Notes under the pieces: model-generated
Databases searched by the model: none
What the model was told of the DNA's origin: nothing
The model's input: the letters and a program-made list of their open reading frames with translations, nothing else
Position numbers and translations under genes: made by a program
Origin: VHCN01 sp964589935
GTDB lineage: Bacteria > Verrucomicrobiota > Verrucomicrobiia > Limisphaerales > VHCN01
Reading direction: 5' to 3'
Assembly: GCA_964589935.1 (NCBI GenBank)
Contig: CAZPVD010000003.1
Location: 62,001-126,000, forward strand
DNA length: 64,000 nt
Shown here: in pieces, positions 35,270 to 44,013 of the stretch
Layout of the letters: every line of letters starts with the position of its first letter
How positions within the stretch are numbered: the stretch's first letter is position 1

Positions 35270-35353
35270 AATGTTTGCTCACAAATAACCGCAAATGCGT
35301 TCTCGGTCAATCAGCAACTCCCGTCGTGAAACAACTGAAGCGCCGTTCCCGCC

Positions 35354-36019
35354 TTATTTTTCAGGAATCGGGATGAACACCTTTGTGCCGACGATCAGCC
35401 TGTCGGGATTCACTTTCGGATTCGCTTCCTTGACGCCCTTGAGCGTGATTTTGCCGGGCTTGCCCTTCGATTTGAGGTCGTCGTTGTAGGCCTTGATGAT
35501 TTCGCCAAGCGTCTGGCCCTTTTCGACGGTGTGCCAGACGCCTTTCTCGGCGGTAGCCGGGGAACCATCCGCGTCCGGCGGCGTGGACGGCGTGCCCTTG
35601 CTGTCATCACGGCTCGCGCTTTTTCCCTTCGGCCTTGAACCGCCGTTGCCCGGCGTTGGTGGCGGCGCGGGCATTGTTTTCAACATCTGCTGCACGATGT
35701 GTTCGACTTCGGTGACGAGATTCTTTTGATCGGCGATGCGGCGTTGGTCGAGTTCCTTGAGTTGTTGCGCGAGCTTGGCGATGTCTTCGCTGTTGCCGGC
35801 GCGGCGCGCGGTCATCTCGGCGGCTTCGATGACTTTCTCCAGCCGCATGTTGAGCGTCGCCATGTCCTGGCGCAGTTTGAAATTCTCCGTCTGGGCGTTT
35901 TCGAGGCTCTTTTCGAGGCGGCGCAAGCGCTCCTCGACGGCGGCATCCTGCCCGGAAATGCGCGGCGTGATTCCCGCGAGCGACACGGCCAGAACGAGGA
36001 CGAAAGACAAGCGTTTCAT
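35354..36019 (-). CDS. Exported LysM-domain protein with coiled coil
   Basis: The 221-residue protein starts at the ATG at 36019, giving a clean signal peptide (about 1-24). A coiled coil follows (about 28-105, RLRRLEKSLENAQTENFKLR). Then comes a Pro/Gly/Ser-rich linker and a C-terminal LysM domain (about 160-218, WHTVEKGQTLGEIIKAYN ending VGTKVFIPIPEK). LysM binds peptidoglycan or related glycans, so the protein probably spaces or tethers something at the cell wall. No enzymatic domain is present. It is divergent from topB with 144 bases between the starts. Confidence 0.85.
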   Translation of the reverse strand: MKRLSFVLVLAVSLAGITPRISGQDAAVEERLRRLEKSLENAQTENFKLRQDMATLNMRLEKVIEAAEMTARRAGNSEDIAKLAQQLKELDQRRIADQKNLVTEVEHIVQQMLKTMPAPPPTPGNGGSRPKGKSASRDDSKGTPSTPPDADGSPATAEKGVWHTVEKGQTLGEIIKAYNDDLKSKGKPGKITLKGVKEANPKVNPDRLIVGTKVFIPIPEK

Positions 36020-36163
36020 GCTGTGAACATAGTGACGGCGCGGGGGCTTGTTCAAGGTTCAAAGTGGATTTTTCCGGCGCGCGACGGAAAAACTTTTGCG
36101 CCGATTTGAAAAACTTCTCGTTGCGTTCGCCCCGTGCCGCACTGTAAAAGCCAAGCTTGTCGC

Positions 36164-38986
36164 ATGGGCAAGACCCTCATCATCGCTGAAAAGCCCTCCG
36201 TCGCCGCGGATATTTCCAAGGCGCTCGGCGGGTTCAAGAAAGTGGACGACTACTTCGAGAGCGAGAAATTCGTGCTCTCGTCGGCGGTCGGCCACCTGCT
36301 CGAACTCTGCGCGCCCGAGGGCGTCGAGGCCAAGCGCGGCAAGTGGACGTTCAACGCGCTGCCGGTCATCCCGCCGCACTTCGACCTGCGGCCCATCGAG
36401 AAATCCGAGTCGCGGTTGAAGCAGCTTGCGAAGCTCATCAAGCGCAAGGACGTGGACGCGCTCATCAATGCCTGCGACGCCGGCCGCGAGGGCGAACTCA
36501 TCTTCCGACGCATCGTCGAGTTCACCAAGGCCAAGCAGCCCATCCAGCGGCTCTGGCTCCAGTCCATGACGCCCGGGTCCATCCGCGAGGGCTTCGAGCA
36601 TTTGCGCACCGACGTCTCGATGCGGCCGCTGAACGACGCCGCGGTGAGCCGCTCGGAAGCGGACTGGCTCGTCGGCATCAACGGCACGCGCGCGATGACG
36701 GCGTTCAACTCGCGCATGGGCGGCTTCTTTCTCACGACCGTCGGCCGCGTGCAGACGCCGACGCTCGCGATCGTTGTCGAGCGCGAGGAGAAGATTCGCA
36801 AGTTCACGGCGAAGGATTTCTGGGAAGTTCACGCGAAGTTCGCCGCGCAGGCGGGCAATTACGACGGACGCTGGTTCGACGAAAATTTCTCGAAGGACAA
36901 AGCCGCCGCCGCGATCACCGGCGTCGATTCAAACGACCTGCGCGCCGAACGCATCTGGGAACAGGCGCGCGCTGACGCCATCAAGTCGAAGTGCGACGGC
37001 AAGCCCGGCATCGTCGAGCACGAGGACAAAAAGCCCACGACGCAAATCGCGCCGATGCTCTACGACCTCACGACGCTCCAGCGCGAGGCCAACCAGCGCT
37101 TCGGCTTCTCGGCATCCACGACGCTCAAGCTCGCGCAGACGCTTTACGAGCGGCACAAGGTGCTTACCTACCCGCGCACCGACGCCCGCGCGCTGCCGGA
37201 GGATTACATCGGCACGGTGAAGCAGACGCTCGAAACACTCGGCTCGACGCAATACGGCCAGTTCGCGGGCACGATTCTCCAGAACGACTGGGTCCGCCCG
37301 AACAAGCGCATCTTCAACAACGCAAAAATCTCCGATCACTTCGCCATCATCCCCACGTCGCAAGCGCCGCGCGGCCTGAACGAACTCGAAGCTAAGCTCT
37401 ACGACATGGTGACGAAGCGATTCCTCGCTGTGTTTTATCCGGCGGCGGAATTTCTCGTCACCACGCGCATCACGCGCGTCGAGGGCGAGCCGTTCAAGAG
37501 CGACGGCAAGGTGATGGTCAACGCCGGCTGGCTCGCGGTCTATGGCCGTGAAGTGCCGGAGGAAGGCTCCGAAAATGACAAGACGCTCGTGGCCGTGCAG
37601 CCAAACGAGCGCGTGCAGACGACCGAAATCCTAATCGAGGCGAACACGACCAAGCCGCCGCCGCGCTACACCGAGGCGACGCTCCTCAGCGCGATGGAAG
37701 GCGCGGGCAAACTCGTCAGCGACGAGGAGTTGCGCGAGGCGATGTCCGACAAGGGTCTCGGCACGCCCGCGACGCGCGCCGCCGTCATCGAGGGGCTCAT
37801 TTGGGAAAAATATCTTCTGCGCCACGGCAAGGAACTCATCCCGATGTCCAAGGCGTTCCTGCTCGTCTCGCTCTTGCGCGGCATCGGCATCAACGAACTC
37901 TGCCTGCCCGAGCTGACCGGCGATTGGGAGTTCAAGCTGCGGCAGGTGCAGCGCGGGCAGTTGAGCCGCCCGCAGTTCATGGCCGAGATCGCCGAGATGA
38001 CGCGCCACATCGTCGAGCAGACGCGCGGCTACAAGGGCGAGCCGGAACTGGACGGCCCGCCGCTCCGCGCCGGCTGCCTCAAGTGCGGGCGGCGGCTCAA
38101 GGAAACCTACCGCGGCTACAAGTGCACGTCGCCGAGCTGCGACTTCAGTCTGCCGAAGTTTGTCGCAGGCCGCATCTTCGAGTTCGAGGAAGTCGAGGAA
38201 TTGCTGACCAAGAAAACCATCGGCCCGTTGCAGGGTTTTCGCAGCAAGATGGGCCGGCCCTTCGCGGCGATTCTCAAACTCACGGACGAGTTCAAGGTCG
38301 AGTTCGACTTCGGCAACCAGCAGGCCGAGGGCGAGGCCGCCGAGCCGGTGGACTTCACAGGTCAGGAGCCGGTCGGCACGTGTCCAAAGTGCCAGGCGCG
38401 CGTGTTTGAGCACGGGATGAACTTCATCTGCGAGAAGGCAACCGGCCCGGCGCGCACGTGCGACTTCCGCACCGGCAAGGTGATTTTGCAGCAGACCATC
38501 GAGCGTGCGCAGGTCGCAAAACTGCTGAGCGCGGGCAAAACCGATTTGCTGGAGAACTTCGTGTCGAAGCGGAACGGGCGGAAGTTCAAGGCGTTCCTCG
38601 TGCTCAAGGAGGGCAAGGTCGCGTTCGAGTTCGAGAAGCGCGAGCCGCGCGCTGGCAAGGAACGCAAGCCGAAGGAGCCTCAGCCGAAGATTGATTTCAC
38701 CGGGCAGGAGCCGCTCGGCAAGTGCCCGCGCTGCGGTGGCCGGGTGTTCGAGGGGCCGGAGCACTACGTTTGCGAAAAGACGCAGGCCGACACGAAGCCG
38801 TGCAAGTTTCGGACAGGCAAGGTGGTCTGCCAGCAGGCGATTTCACGCGAACAAGTTGCCAAACTTCTCGCCGATGGCCGCACGGACAAGTTTGACAAGT
38901 TCATTTCGCGCCACGGCAAGCCTTTCACTGCGTCGCTCGTGTTGCAGGATGGCGGAAAGATCGGCTTCGAGTTCGCCGGCGAGTAA
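36164..38986 (+). CDS. topB: DNA topoisomerase III-like type IA enzyme
   Basis: Type IA topoisomerases cut one DNA strand through a tyrosine and can resolve linked DNA. The 940-residue protein begins GKTLIIAEKPSVAADISKAL, the TopB-type Toprim start. It contains DAGREGELIFR, SRMGGFFLTTVGRVQTPTLA and the catalytic Tyr336 in LTYPRTDARALPEDY. After the core comes a Cys4 zinc site (about 638-662). Three related C-terminal modules of about 95 residues follow, the last two beginning with DFTGQEPxGxCPxC and ending in the topoisomerase C-terminal-repeat pattern. These tails probably add DNA contacts. The ATG at 36164 gives the conserved N-terminus. Confidence 0.93.
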   Translation: MGKTLIIAEKPSVAADISKALGGFKKVDDYFESEKFVLSSAVGHLLELCAPEGVEAKRGKWTFNALPVIPPHFDLRPIEKSESRLKQLAKLIKRKDVDALINACDAGREGELIFRRIVEFTKAKQPIQRLWLQSMTPGSIREGFEHLRTDVSMRPLNDAAVSRSEADWLVGINGTRAMTAFNSRMGGFFLTTVGRVQTPTLAIVVEREEKIRKFTAKDFWEVHAKFAAQAGNYDGRWFDENFSKDKAAAAITGVDSNDLRAERIWEQARADAIKSKCDGKPGIVEHEDKKPTTQIAPMLYDLTTLQREANQRFGFSASTTLKLAQTLYERHKVLTYPRTDARALPEDYIGTVKQTLETLGSTQYGQFAGTILQNDWVRPNKRIFNNAKISDHFAIIPTSQAPRGLNELEAKLYDMVTKRFLAVFYPAAEFLVTTRITRVEGEPFKSDGKVMVNAGWLAVYGREVPEEGSENDKTLVAVQPNERVQTTEILIEANTTKPPPRYTEATLLSAMEGAGKLVSDEELREAMSDKGLGTPATRAAVIEGLIWEKYLLRHGKELIPMSKAFLLVSLLRGIGINELCLPELTGDWEFKLRQVQRGQLSRPQFMAEIAEMTRHIVEQTRGYKGEPELDGPPLRAGCLKCGRRLKETYRGYKCTSPSCDFSLPKFVAGRIFEFEEVEELLTKKTIGPLQGFRSKMGRPFAAILKLTDEFKVEFDFGNQQAEGEAAEPVDFTGQEPVGTCPKCQARVFEHGMNFICEKATGPARTCDFRTGKVILQQTIERAQVAKLLSAGKTDLLENFVSKRNGRKFKAFLVLKEGKVAFEFEKREPRAGKERKPKEPQPKIDFTGQEPLGKCPRCGGRVFEGPEHYVCEKTQADTKPCKFRTGKVVCQQAISREQVAKLLADGRTDKFDKFISRHGKPFTASLVLQDGGKIGFEFAGE

Positions 38987-38990
38987 CATC

Positions 38991-39051
38991 GCCACAAAGA
39001 GGCACAAGAAGCGCAAAATCCTTTTGCGACTCTTGCGCCTTTTCGTGGCTA
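38991..39051. repeat. Palindromic repeat between topB and hisA
   Basis: The arms GCCACAAAGAGGCACAAGAA and CTTGCGCCTTTTCGTGGC form an imperfect inverted repeat around CAAAATCCTTTTG. It fills the 62-base space between convergent genes, and its TTAGCCAC end supplies the stop codon of hisA. It could act as a two-way terminator. Confidence 0.75.
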
Positions 39052-39825
39052 ACTCCTCCGCGCATTTTCCTGTCGCCGGTTGAACGCCACGCAATCCTCG
39101 TAACGCGCGCCGCTGCCGCCGAAGATGTCGAGCGCGGAGCCGATGGTCAGATCAATCGTGCCGCGTCCGACGCGCGTGACTTCCTCCAAGTCGGCGAGCG
39201 ACTTCGCGCCGCCGGCGTAGGTCGTCGGGATGGGCGAGCCTTCCGCAAGCTGCGAAACCAATTCCAAATCCACGCCGCTGCAAAGGCCCTCGACATCTGC
39301 GGCGTGAATGAGGAACTCGTCGCAGAATTCCGCGAGTCGCGCGAGCGCTTCACCGTTGATGGCGAATTCGGTGAATTTCTGCCAGCGATCCGTCACGACC
39401 CAATATTTTCCGTCACGCTTGCGGCAGCTCAGGTCGAGCACGAGCCGCTGTCTGCCAATCGCAGAGACGAGGGCGCGCAAGCGGTCGAGATCGAGTTTGC
39501 CGTCGCGAAAGACCCACGACGTGACGATGACGTGCGACGCGCCGGCGTCGAGCCAGCCGCTCGCGTTGTCGAGATTCACGCCGCCGCCGAGGTGCAGCCC
39601 TCCGGGAAACGCCGCTAGCGCTTCGCGCGCGGCAGTTTCATTGCCGTCGCCGAGTTGGATGACGTGCCCGCCGCGCAGGCCGTCGCGCTTGTAGAGTTCG
39701 GCGAACCACGCGGCGGGTTTTTCGGAGACGAAGTTGGTGCGCAGCGTCGCCGGATCGTCGCTCAACGAGCCACCGACGATTTGCTTCACCCTGCCTTCGT
39801 GCAGGTCAATGCACGGCCTGAACAT
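39049..39825 (-). CDS. hisA: Eukaryotic-type HisA isomerase (ProFAR isomerase)
   Basis: HisA converts ProFAR to PRFAR in histidine synthesis. The protein (258 residues) is a TIM barrel. It starts MFRPCIDLHEGRVKQIVGG, which resembles the fungal and plant HIS6/HisA branch rather than the usual bacterial one. Other features are HLGGGVN, SHVIVTSWVFRDG and a C-terminal phosphate-site region with TYAGGAKSLADLE. Eukaryotic-type HisA is known from scattered bacteria. HisH lies 21 kb away and no other his gene is in the window, so the pathway genes are scattered. The final codons and stop lie in a palindromic repeat. A receiver-domain gene lies upstream on the same strand. Confidence 0.85.
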   Translation of the reverse strand: MFRPCIDLHEGRVKQIVGGSLSDDPATLRTNFVSEKPAAWFAELYKRDGLRGGHVIQLGDGNETAAREALAAFPGGLHLGGGVNLDNASGWLDAGASHVIVTSWVFRDGKLDLDRLRALVSAIGRQRLVLDLSCRKRDGKYWVVTDRWQKFTEFAINGEALARLAEFCDEFLIHAADVEGLCSGVDLELVSQLAEGSPIPTTYAGGAKSLADLEEVTRVGRGTIDLTIGSALDIFGGSGARYEDCVAFNRRQENARRS

Positions 39826-39876
39826 GCGCGCAGCGTAGAGGCGCGGCGCAGTTGAGGGAAGCGGGAAGCGCGGGCG

Positions 39877-40278
39877 TCATTCGCGCGCCCTGAATGCCTG
39901 TTCCATCGCCGTCAGCAGTTGCTCGATGGTGAACGGCTTCGGCAGGTAGTCGTCCACGGACAATTGCATCCCGTAGAGCATGCTCGCGGAGCTGGGCCTT
40001 TGCGTCATGAGCAGGAACGGAGTCTTGGCGAGCGCCGCGTTGCCGCGGATGTCTGCGAGCGCCTCGTAGCCGTCGCCGTCCCTCATGTCCACGTCGCACA
40101 GGATGAGATCAGGCTCGTGCTCGGCGGCGAGGGCCGCGCCTTCCCAGCCGCCGCGCGCGGTGAGAACATGATAACCGTGCAGCGAAAGCGCGCTCTCGAT
40201 CGCCGTGCAGAAATCCGCCTCGTCGTCAATGACGAGAATGATGCGGATTTGTCCGCCGTTGTCGCCGGGTTGGCTCAT
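39877..40278 (-). CDS. Stand-alone response regulator receiver protein
   Basis: The 133-residue protein is a single CheY-like receiver domain with no output domain. The acidic pair is Asp18-Asp19, the phosphoacceptor is Asp62 in LILCDVDM, the conserved Thr is at about 92 in LLMTQ, and the Lys is 114 in YLPKPF. Such proteins act in phosphorelays, in motility or by binding partners. No histidine kinase is in the window. The ATG at 40278 was chosen because the frame upstream has no receiver-like sequence. It lies upstream of hisA and is divergent from the CBM9-like gene. Confidence 0.9.
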   Translation of the reverse strand: MSQPGDNGGQIRIILVIDDEADFCTAIESALSLHGYHVLTARGGWEGAALAAEHEPDLILCDVDMRDGDGYEALADIRGNAALAKTPFLLMTQRPSSASMLYGMQLSVDDYLPKPFTIEQLLTAMEQAFRARE

Positions 40279-40383
40279 GAAATCGGGGCGATTTAGTCCG
40301 CGACAAGCGGCACAGGCAAGTGCAAAGCGCAAATTCACGCGGCGCGGACTTGCCCTTCCCGGCCAACCGGCGACAATCGCGCC

Positions 40384-41160
40384 ATGCTCAAGCCATTGGT
40401 TTCCCTCGGCCGCGCGCTGCCTTGGTGCGCGGTGTTTGCGCTCACCCTCCCGGCGGCGCTTGTTTCCGCCGAGCCGGCGACCACGTCGCAGGTCCGCGTC
40501 GAGTGCCGTCATACCGGCGGGTTGAAAATTGAAATTGACGGCCGCCTCGACGACGCGGCATGGAAGCTCGCGCAGCCGCTCACGAACTTCACCGTGCTGC
40601 GCAGCGAGGGCAAGCAGCCCGCGAAACATCCGACCACGGCGCGGTTGCTGTGGGACGACGAGTTTCTTTACATCGCGTTCTCCTGCGAGGCGGATGACAT
40701 CCGCACGCACATCTACAACCACGACGGGCCGGTGTGGATTGCGGAGGCGGTCGAGTCCTTTCTGGCGCCGCGCGGCGCGGACGCGCCCTACTACGAGATC
40801 AACTACAACCCGCTCAACGTCGTCTTCGACTGCCGCATCGAGGACTGGCACATGAGCGAAATCGGCAAGCACGGCATGAAATGGGCGGCGGGCTTCAATC
40901 CGGGCGTGCGCTCGGCCACGTGGCTCAACCGCGACACGAACGGCCGCATCGCGGGCTGGACGCTCGAGGCTGCGGTGCCGTTCGCCGACCTTGATTTGAT
41001 TGACCACAAGCCGCCGCAACCCGGCGCGACATGGCTCTTCAATGTCTATCGCTGCGCGATGCAGGCGGACGGCAAGCAGGAACTCTCGCACTGGCAGCCG
41101 GTGCAGCCCGACTTCCACCGCCCGCACAACTTCCCGCGTGTGGTGTTCGTGAAGAAGTAG
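40384..41160 (+). CDS. Exported carbohydrate-binding family 9-like protein
   Basis: The protein (258 residues) has a signal peptide (about 1-29) and a CBM9-like beta-sandwich. The family's opening IDGRLDDAAWKLAQPL and DEFLYIAFSCEADD are clear, and the end WLFNVYRC also matches. CBM9-like domains bind sugar ends, alone or in fusion with enzymes; here no enzyme is attached. It is the first gene of a likely three-gene operon: the next starts 13 bases after its stop and the third overlaps that one by four bases. All three are exported, which suggests joint action outside the cytoplasm. Confidence 0.85.
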   Translation: MLKPLVSLGRALPWCAVFALTLPAALVSAEPATTSQVRVECRHTGGLKIEIDGRLDDAAWKLAQPLTNFTVLRSEGKQPAKHPTTARLLWDDEFLYIAFSCEADDIRTHIYNHDGPVWIAEAVESFLAPRGADAPYYEINYNPLNVVFDCRIEDWHMSEIGKHGMKWAAGFNPGVRSATWLNRDTNGRIAGWTLEAAVPFADLDLIDHKPPQPGATWLFNVYRCAMQADGKQELSHWQPVQPDFHRPHNFPRVVFVKK

Positions 41161-41173
41161 TAGAATCCGTTGA

Positions 41174-42658
41174 ATGACTTTGCGCGGGCGCAGCACAGAA
41201 TCGCACGCCGCGAATGCAAGAATGGCGCTTGCTCGCGGCTCGCGTCCATGTTTTGCGCTATTCGCCGCAACAATTCTGTTCGCGGCGGTTTGCAGTGTTC
41301 GAGCGCAGACCAATGAGACTCTGGCCGGGCAGCTTCAGTTCCGCGACGGCGCGTTGCTGCACGGCGCGTTGCTTGGCATTGATCCGCAGCGCGGCGTGAA
41401 GTGGCTGCATCCCGCCGCGGCGCAGCCCATCGAGTTCCTTCCGCGCAACGTGCACCAGGTGCGCTTTGACCGCACGCCGATGATGCCGACAAACGCGCCG
41501 CCCTCGTGCCGCGTGCGCTTCATCAATGACGACGAAGTCCTCGGCCAGCTCGTCTCGCTCGACGCGCATGGCGTCGTGCTGCAGACGTGGTTCGCGGGCC
41601 GCGTCACCGCGCCGCGCGCGTCGCTGCGGTCCATCACATTTCTCGACGGAGTGCATGGCGCGTTCTACGAAGGGCCAACGGGACTCGAAGGCTGGCGGCT
41701 CGGCGCGCAGAACTTCATCATCCTTGGCAACCCCGGCGGAAACCAGCGCGTCGGCGACACGCCGGCATGGAGGTTCCAGGACGGCGCGCTTGTCGCGCAA
41801 GGTGTGGGCTTCATCGGTCGCGACCTGAAATTGCCGGATGTCGCGCGCATCGAGTTCGACCTCGCGTGGCAGGGCGCGCTGAACATGATCGTGAACTTCT
41901 ACACCGACGCGCTCGACCGCTTCGACTACAGCATGGGCTGCTACCAGCTCAACATCGGCGCCGGCTACGCAAACCTCATGCGCATCCAAGGCAACGCGGG
42001 CATGATGCACCTCGGCCTCGCGCAAATTCCCGCGATGAGCGTGAAGAACAAAGTCCGCCTCGAACTGCGCGCCAGCCGCGAGACCGCGACCGTCGCGTTG
42101 TTCGCCGACGGCCAGCCCGTGCAGACGTGGCGCGACCCGGCGGGCTTTGCGGGACAGGGCACGGGCATCGCGTTCTACTCGCAGCGGCTCGGGCCGAGCG
42201 TGCGCATCAGCAACATCCGCGTCTCCGCGTGGGACGGCAAAAGCGACGAGCAGTCCGAAAGCTACACAAACTTCACGGGCCAGATCGTGAAGCTCGTGAA
42301 CAACGACCGTGTGAACGGCGAGCTGCAATCCATCCGCGAGAACAAGCTCGCCATCGCGACCGCGCAGGCCGAGCTCAACATTCCGCTGCCGCGTGTGACG
42401 CAAATCATCCTCGCCGCGGACAACGCGCCCGTGCCGCCGCGCCCGGTTGGTGCCGCTCAGGTCTTCCTCCCGACCGGCGAAAAAATCACGCTTGCCGGGA
42501 CGAAATGGGAGGCCGCGACCGCGAGCGGCGTGAACCCGAACTTCGGCGTCATCGCGTTCCAGACAAAATGGGTGCGGCTGCTTGAGTTCAGTTCCGCGAC
42601 ACCGAAAAATCCGTCCGACGAACTCGACTTCTTCGGCGGGGAGGTGGTGTGGGAATGA
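41174..42658 (+). CDS. Exported protein: beta units flanking a LamG/DUF1080-like domain (paralogue A)
   Basis: I recognise no named family for this 494-residue protein. After a signal peptide come two related units of about 45 residues (LQFRDGALLHGALLGID and FINDDEVLGQLVSLDAHG). A jelly-roll domain of about 180 residues resembles LamG/DUF1080 (start GPTGLEGWRLG, end VRISNIRVSAWDG). Two more units follow, one with VNGELQSIRENKLAIAT. The unit pattern, D-x-x-x-G-x-L followed by two short strands and a final hydrophobic strand, suggests small SH3- or Sm-like barrels. A start at 41222 gives a more usual signal peptide. The following gene is a paralogue with the same layout. Confidence 0.78.
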   Translation: MTLRGRSTESHAANARMALARGSRPCFALFAATILFAAVCSVRAQTNETLAGQLQFRDGALLHGALLGIDPQRGVKWLHPAAAQPIEFLPRNVHQVRFDRTPMMPTNAPPSCRVRFINDDEVLGQLVSLDAHGVVLQTWFAGRVTAPRASLRSITFLDGVHGAFYEGPTGLEGWRLGAQNFIILGNPGGNQRVGDTPAWRFQDGALVAQGVGFIGRDLKLPDVARIEFDLAWQGALNMIVNFYTDALDRFDYSMGCYQLNIGAGYANLMRIQGNAGMMHLGLAQIPAMSVKNKVRLELRASRETATVALFADGQPVQTWRDPAGFAGQGTGIAFYSQRLGPSVRISNIRVSAWDGKSDEQSESYTNFTGQIVKLVNNDRVNGELQSIRENKLAIATAQAELNIPLPRVTQIILAADNAPVPPRPVGAAQVFLPTGEKITLAGTKWEAATASGVNPNFGVIAFQTKWVRLLEFSSATPKNPSDELDFFGGEVVWE

Positions 42659-44010
42659 GGACGCCACCGCACATCCTGCGCGCGTTTCTTGCGCTGCTCG
42701 TGGCTGCCGCGTTGCCCGCGACCGCGCAGACCAACCCGCAGCCGCGCCACATCCTGATCTTCCGCAGCGGCGACCTGCTCTACGGGACGCTGCATTCCAT
42801 CAAGCCGGCGGAGGGATTGCGCTGGACGCATCCCGACGTGGCCGCGCCGATTCTGTTCGCGCTGACGAACTTCAGCGAAGTTCATCTCGGCTCGCCGCCG
42901 CAGCCCGTGTCACGCCCGCCGAACTTCTGCCACGTAAAACTCGTCAACGACGACGAACTCTCCGGCGGCCTCGTCTCGCTCGATGCGGACGCGCTCGTGC
43001 TCGACACGTGGTATGCGGGCCGCGTGACGCTGCCGCGCGCGCGGGTGAAATCCTTCACGCCCGTGCCTGCGCCAGCGGCGGTCATCTACGACGGGCCGAC
43101 CGGGCTGGACGGCTGGACGCTCGGCAAGGTGCAGGGCATTCCTGATTCGGGCCAGTGGCGCTTTGTGAACGGCGCGTTCATCGCCACGCAGTCCGCGAGC
43201 ATCGCGCGCGACCTCAAGCTGCCGGAGCGCATGAGCCTTGAATTCGAGATGGCGTGGCGCGGCACGTTCAATCTCGCCGTCGCGCTTTACACGGATTCGC
43301 TCCAGCCCATCAGCCTTCGCGCGAAGGAAAACGAGCCGGACTTCGGCAACTTCTATTCCTTGCAGATGAACAACCCCGTGTTGAGCCTGCTTTACGTGAG
43401 CAAGCTTGAGCCGCTCGCGCAACTTGGCCAGAGCATCATCTCGGCCTTCAGCCAAACCAACCGCGCGCATGTCGTCATCAAGGTGGACAAGCCGCAGAAC
43501 CTCATCGCTCTCTACGCGGACGGCGCGCTGCTCAAGTCGTGGAGCGACCCGGACGGTTTCCGCGCGAAGGGCACCGGCGTGCGCATCGTGCACCAAGGTG
43601 TCGGTGCAATCCGCCTCAGCAACATCCGTGTGACTGAATGGGACGGCCACCTCGAAACACCCGCGCCTGCCGCGGTGAATCCAAAGCAGGACCTCGCGCG
43701 CCTCGTGAACATGGACACGGTCGCGGGCGAACTGCTCGCGTTCCGCGACGGCAAGCTGCGCTTCAACACCGGCGCGACGAGCGTTGAAATTCCGCTCACG
43801 CGCGTCGCACAGGTGGACTTCGCCGCGGAAAAATTGCAGCCCGTTGCGAAGCAGCCGAACGATGTGCGCCTTTACTTCGCGCAGCGAGGCAGCGTGACGC
43901 TGGAACTGGAGAGCTGGGACGCGCAGCGGGTTGCCGGCACGAGCCGCGTGTTCGGCAAGGTGGAGTTGAAGCCGGAGGCGTTCAGCCGCGTGCAGTTCGC
44001 CGCGCCGTGA
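42655..44010 (+). CDS. Exported protein: beta units flanking a LamG/DUF1080-like domain (paralogue B)
   Basis: The 451-residue protein has the same order of parts as its upstream neighbour. It has a signal peptide, two units (LIFRSGDLLYGTLHSI and LVNDDELSGGLVSLDADA), a jelly-roll domain (start GPTGLDGWTLG, end IRLSNIRVTEWDG), then two more units (MDTVAGELLAFRDGKLRF and VTLELESWDAQRVAG). The ATG overlaps the stop of paralogue A as ATGA, with purine-rich ribosome sites inside the upstream gene, so translation is coupled. The two have diverged strongly while keeping key glycines, suggesting an old tandem duplication. The function is unknown; a paired complex is inferred. The stop is three bases from that of the convergent TIG gene. 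Confidence 0.78.
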   Translation: MRTPPHILRAFLALLVAAALPATAQTNPQPRHILIFRSGDLLYGTLHSIKPAEGLRWTHPDVAAPILFALTNFSEVHLGSPPQPVSRPPNFCHVKLVNDDELSGGLVSLDADALVLDTWYAGRVTLPRARVKSFTPVPAPAAVIYDGPTGLDGWTLGKVQGIPDSGQWRFVNGAFIATQSASIARDLKLPERMSLEFEMAWRGTFNLAVALYTDSLQPISLRAKENEPDFGNFYSLQMNNPVLSLLYVSKLEPLAQLGQSIISAFSQTNRAHVVIKVDKPQNLIALYADGALLKSWSDPDGFRAKGTGVRIVHQGVGAIRLSNIRVTEWDGHLETPAPAAVNPKQDLARLVNMDTVAGELLAFRDGKLRFNTGATSVEIPLTRVAQVDFAAEKLQPVAKQPNDVRLYFAQRGSVTLELESWDAQRVAGTSRVFGKVELKPEAFSRVQFAAP

Positions 44011-44013
44011 CGC

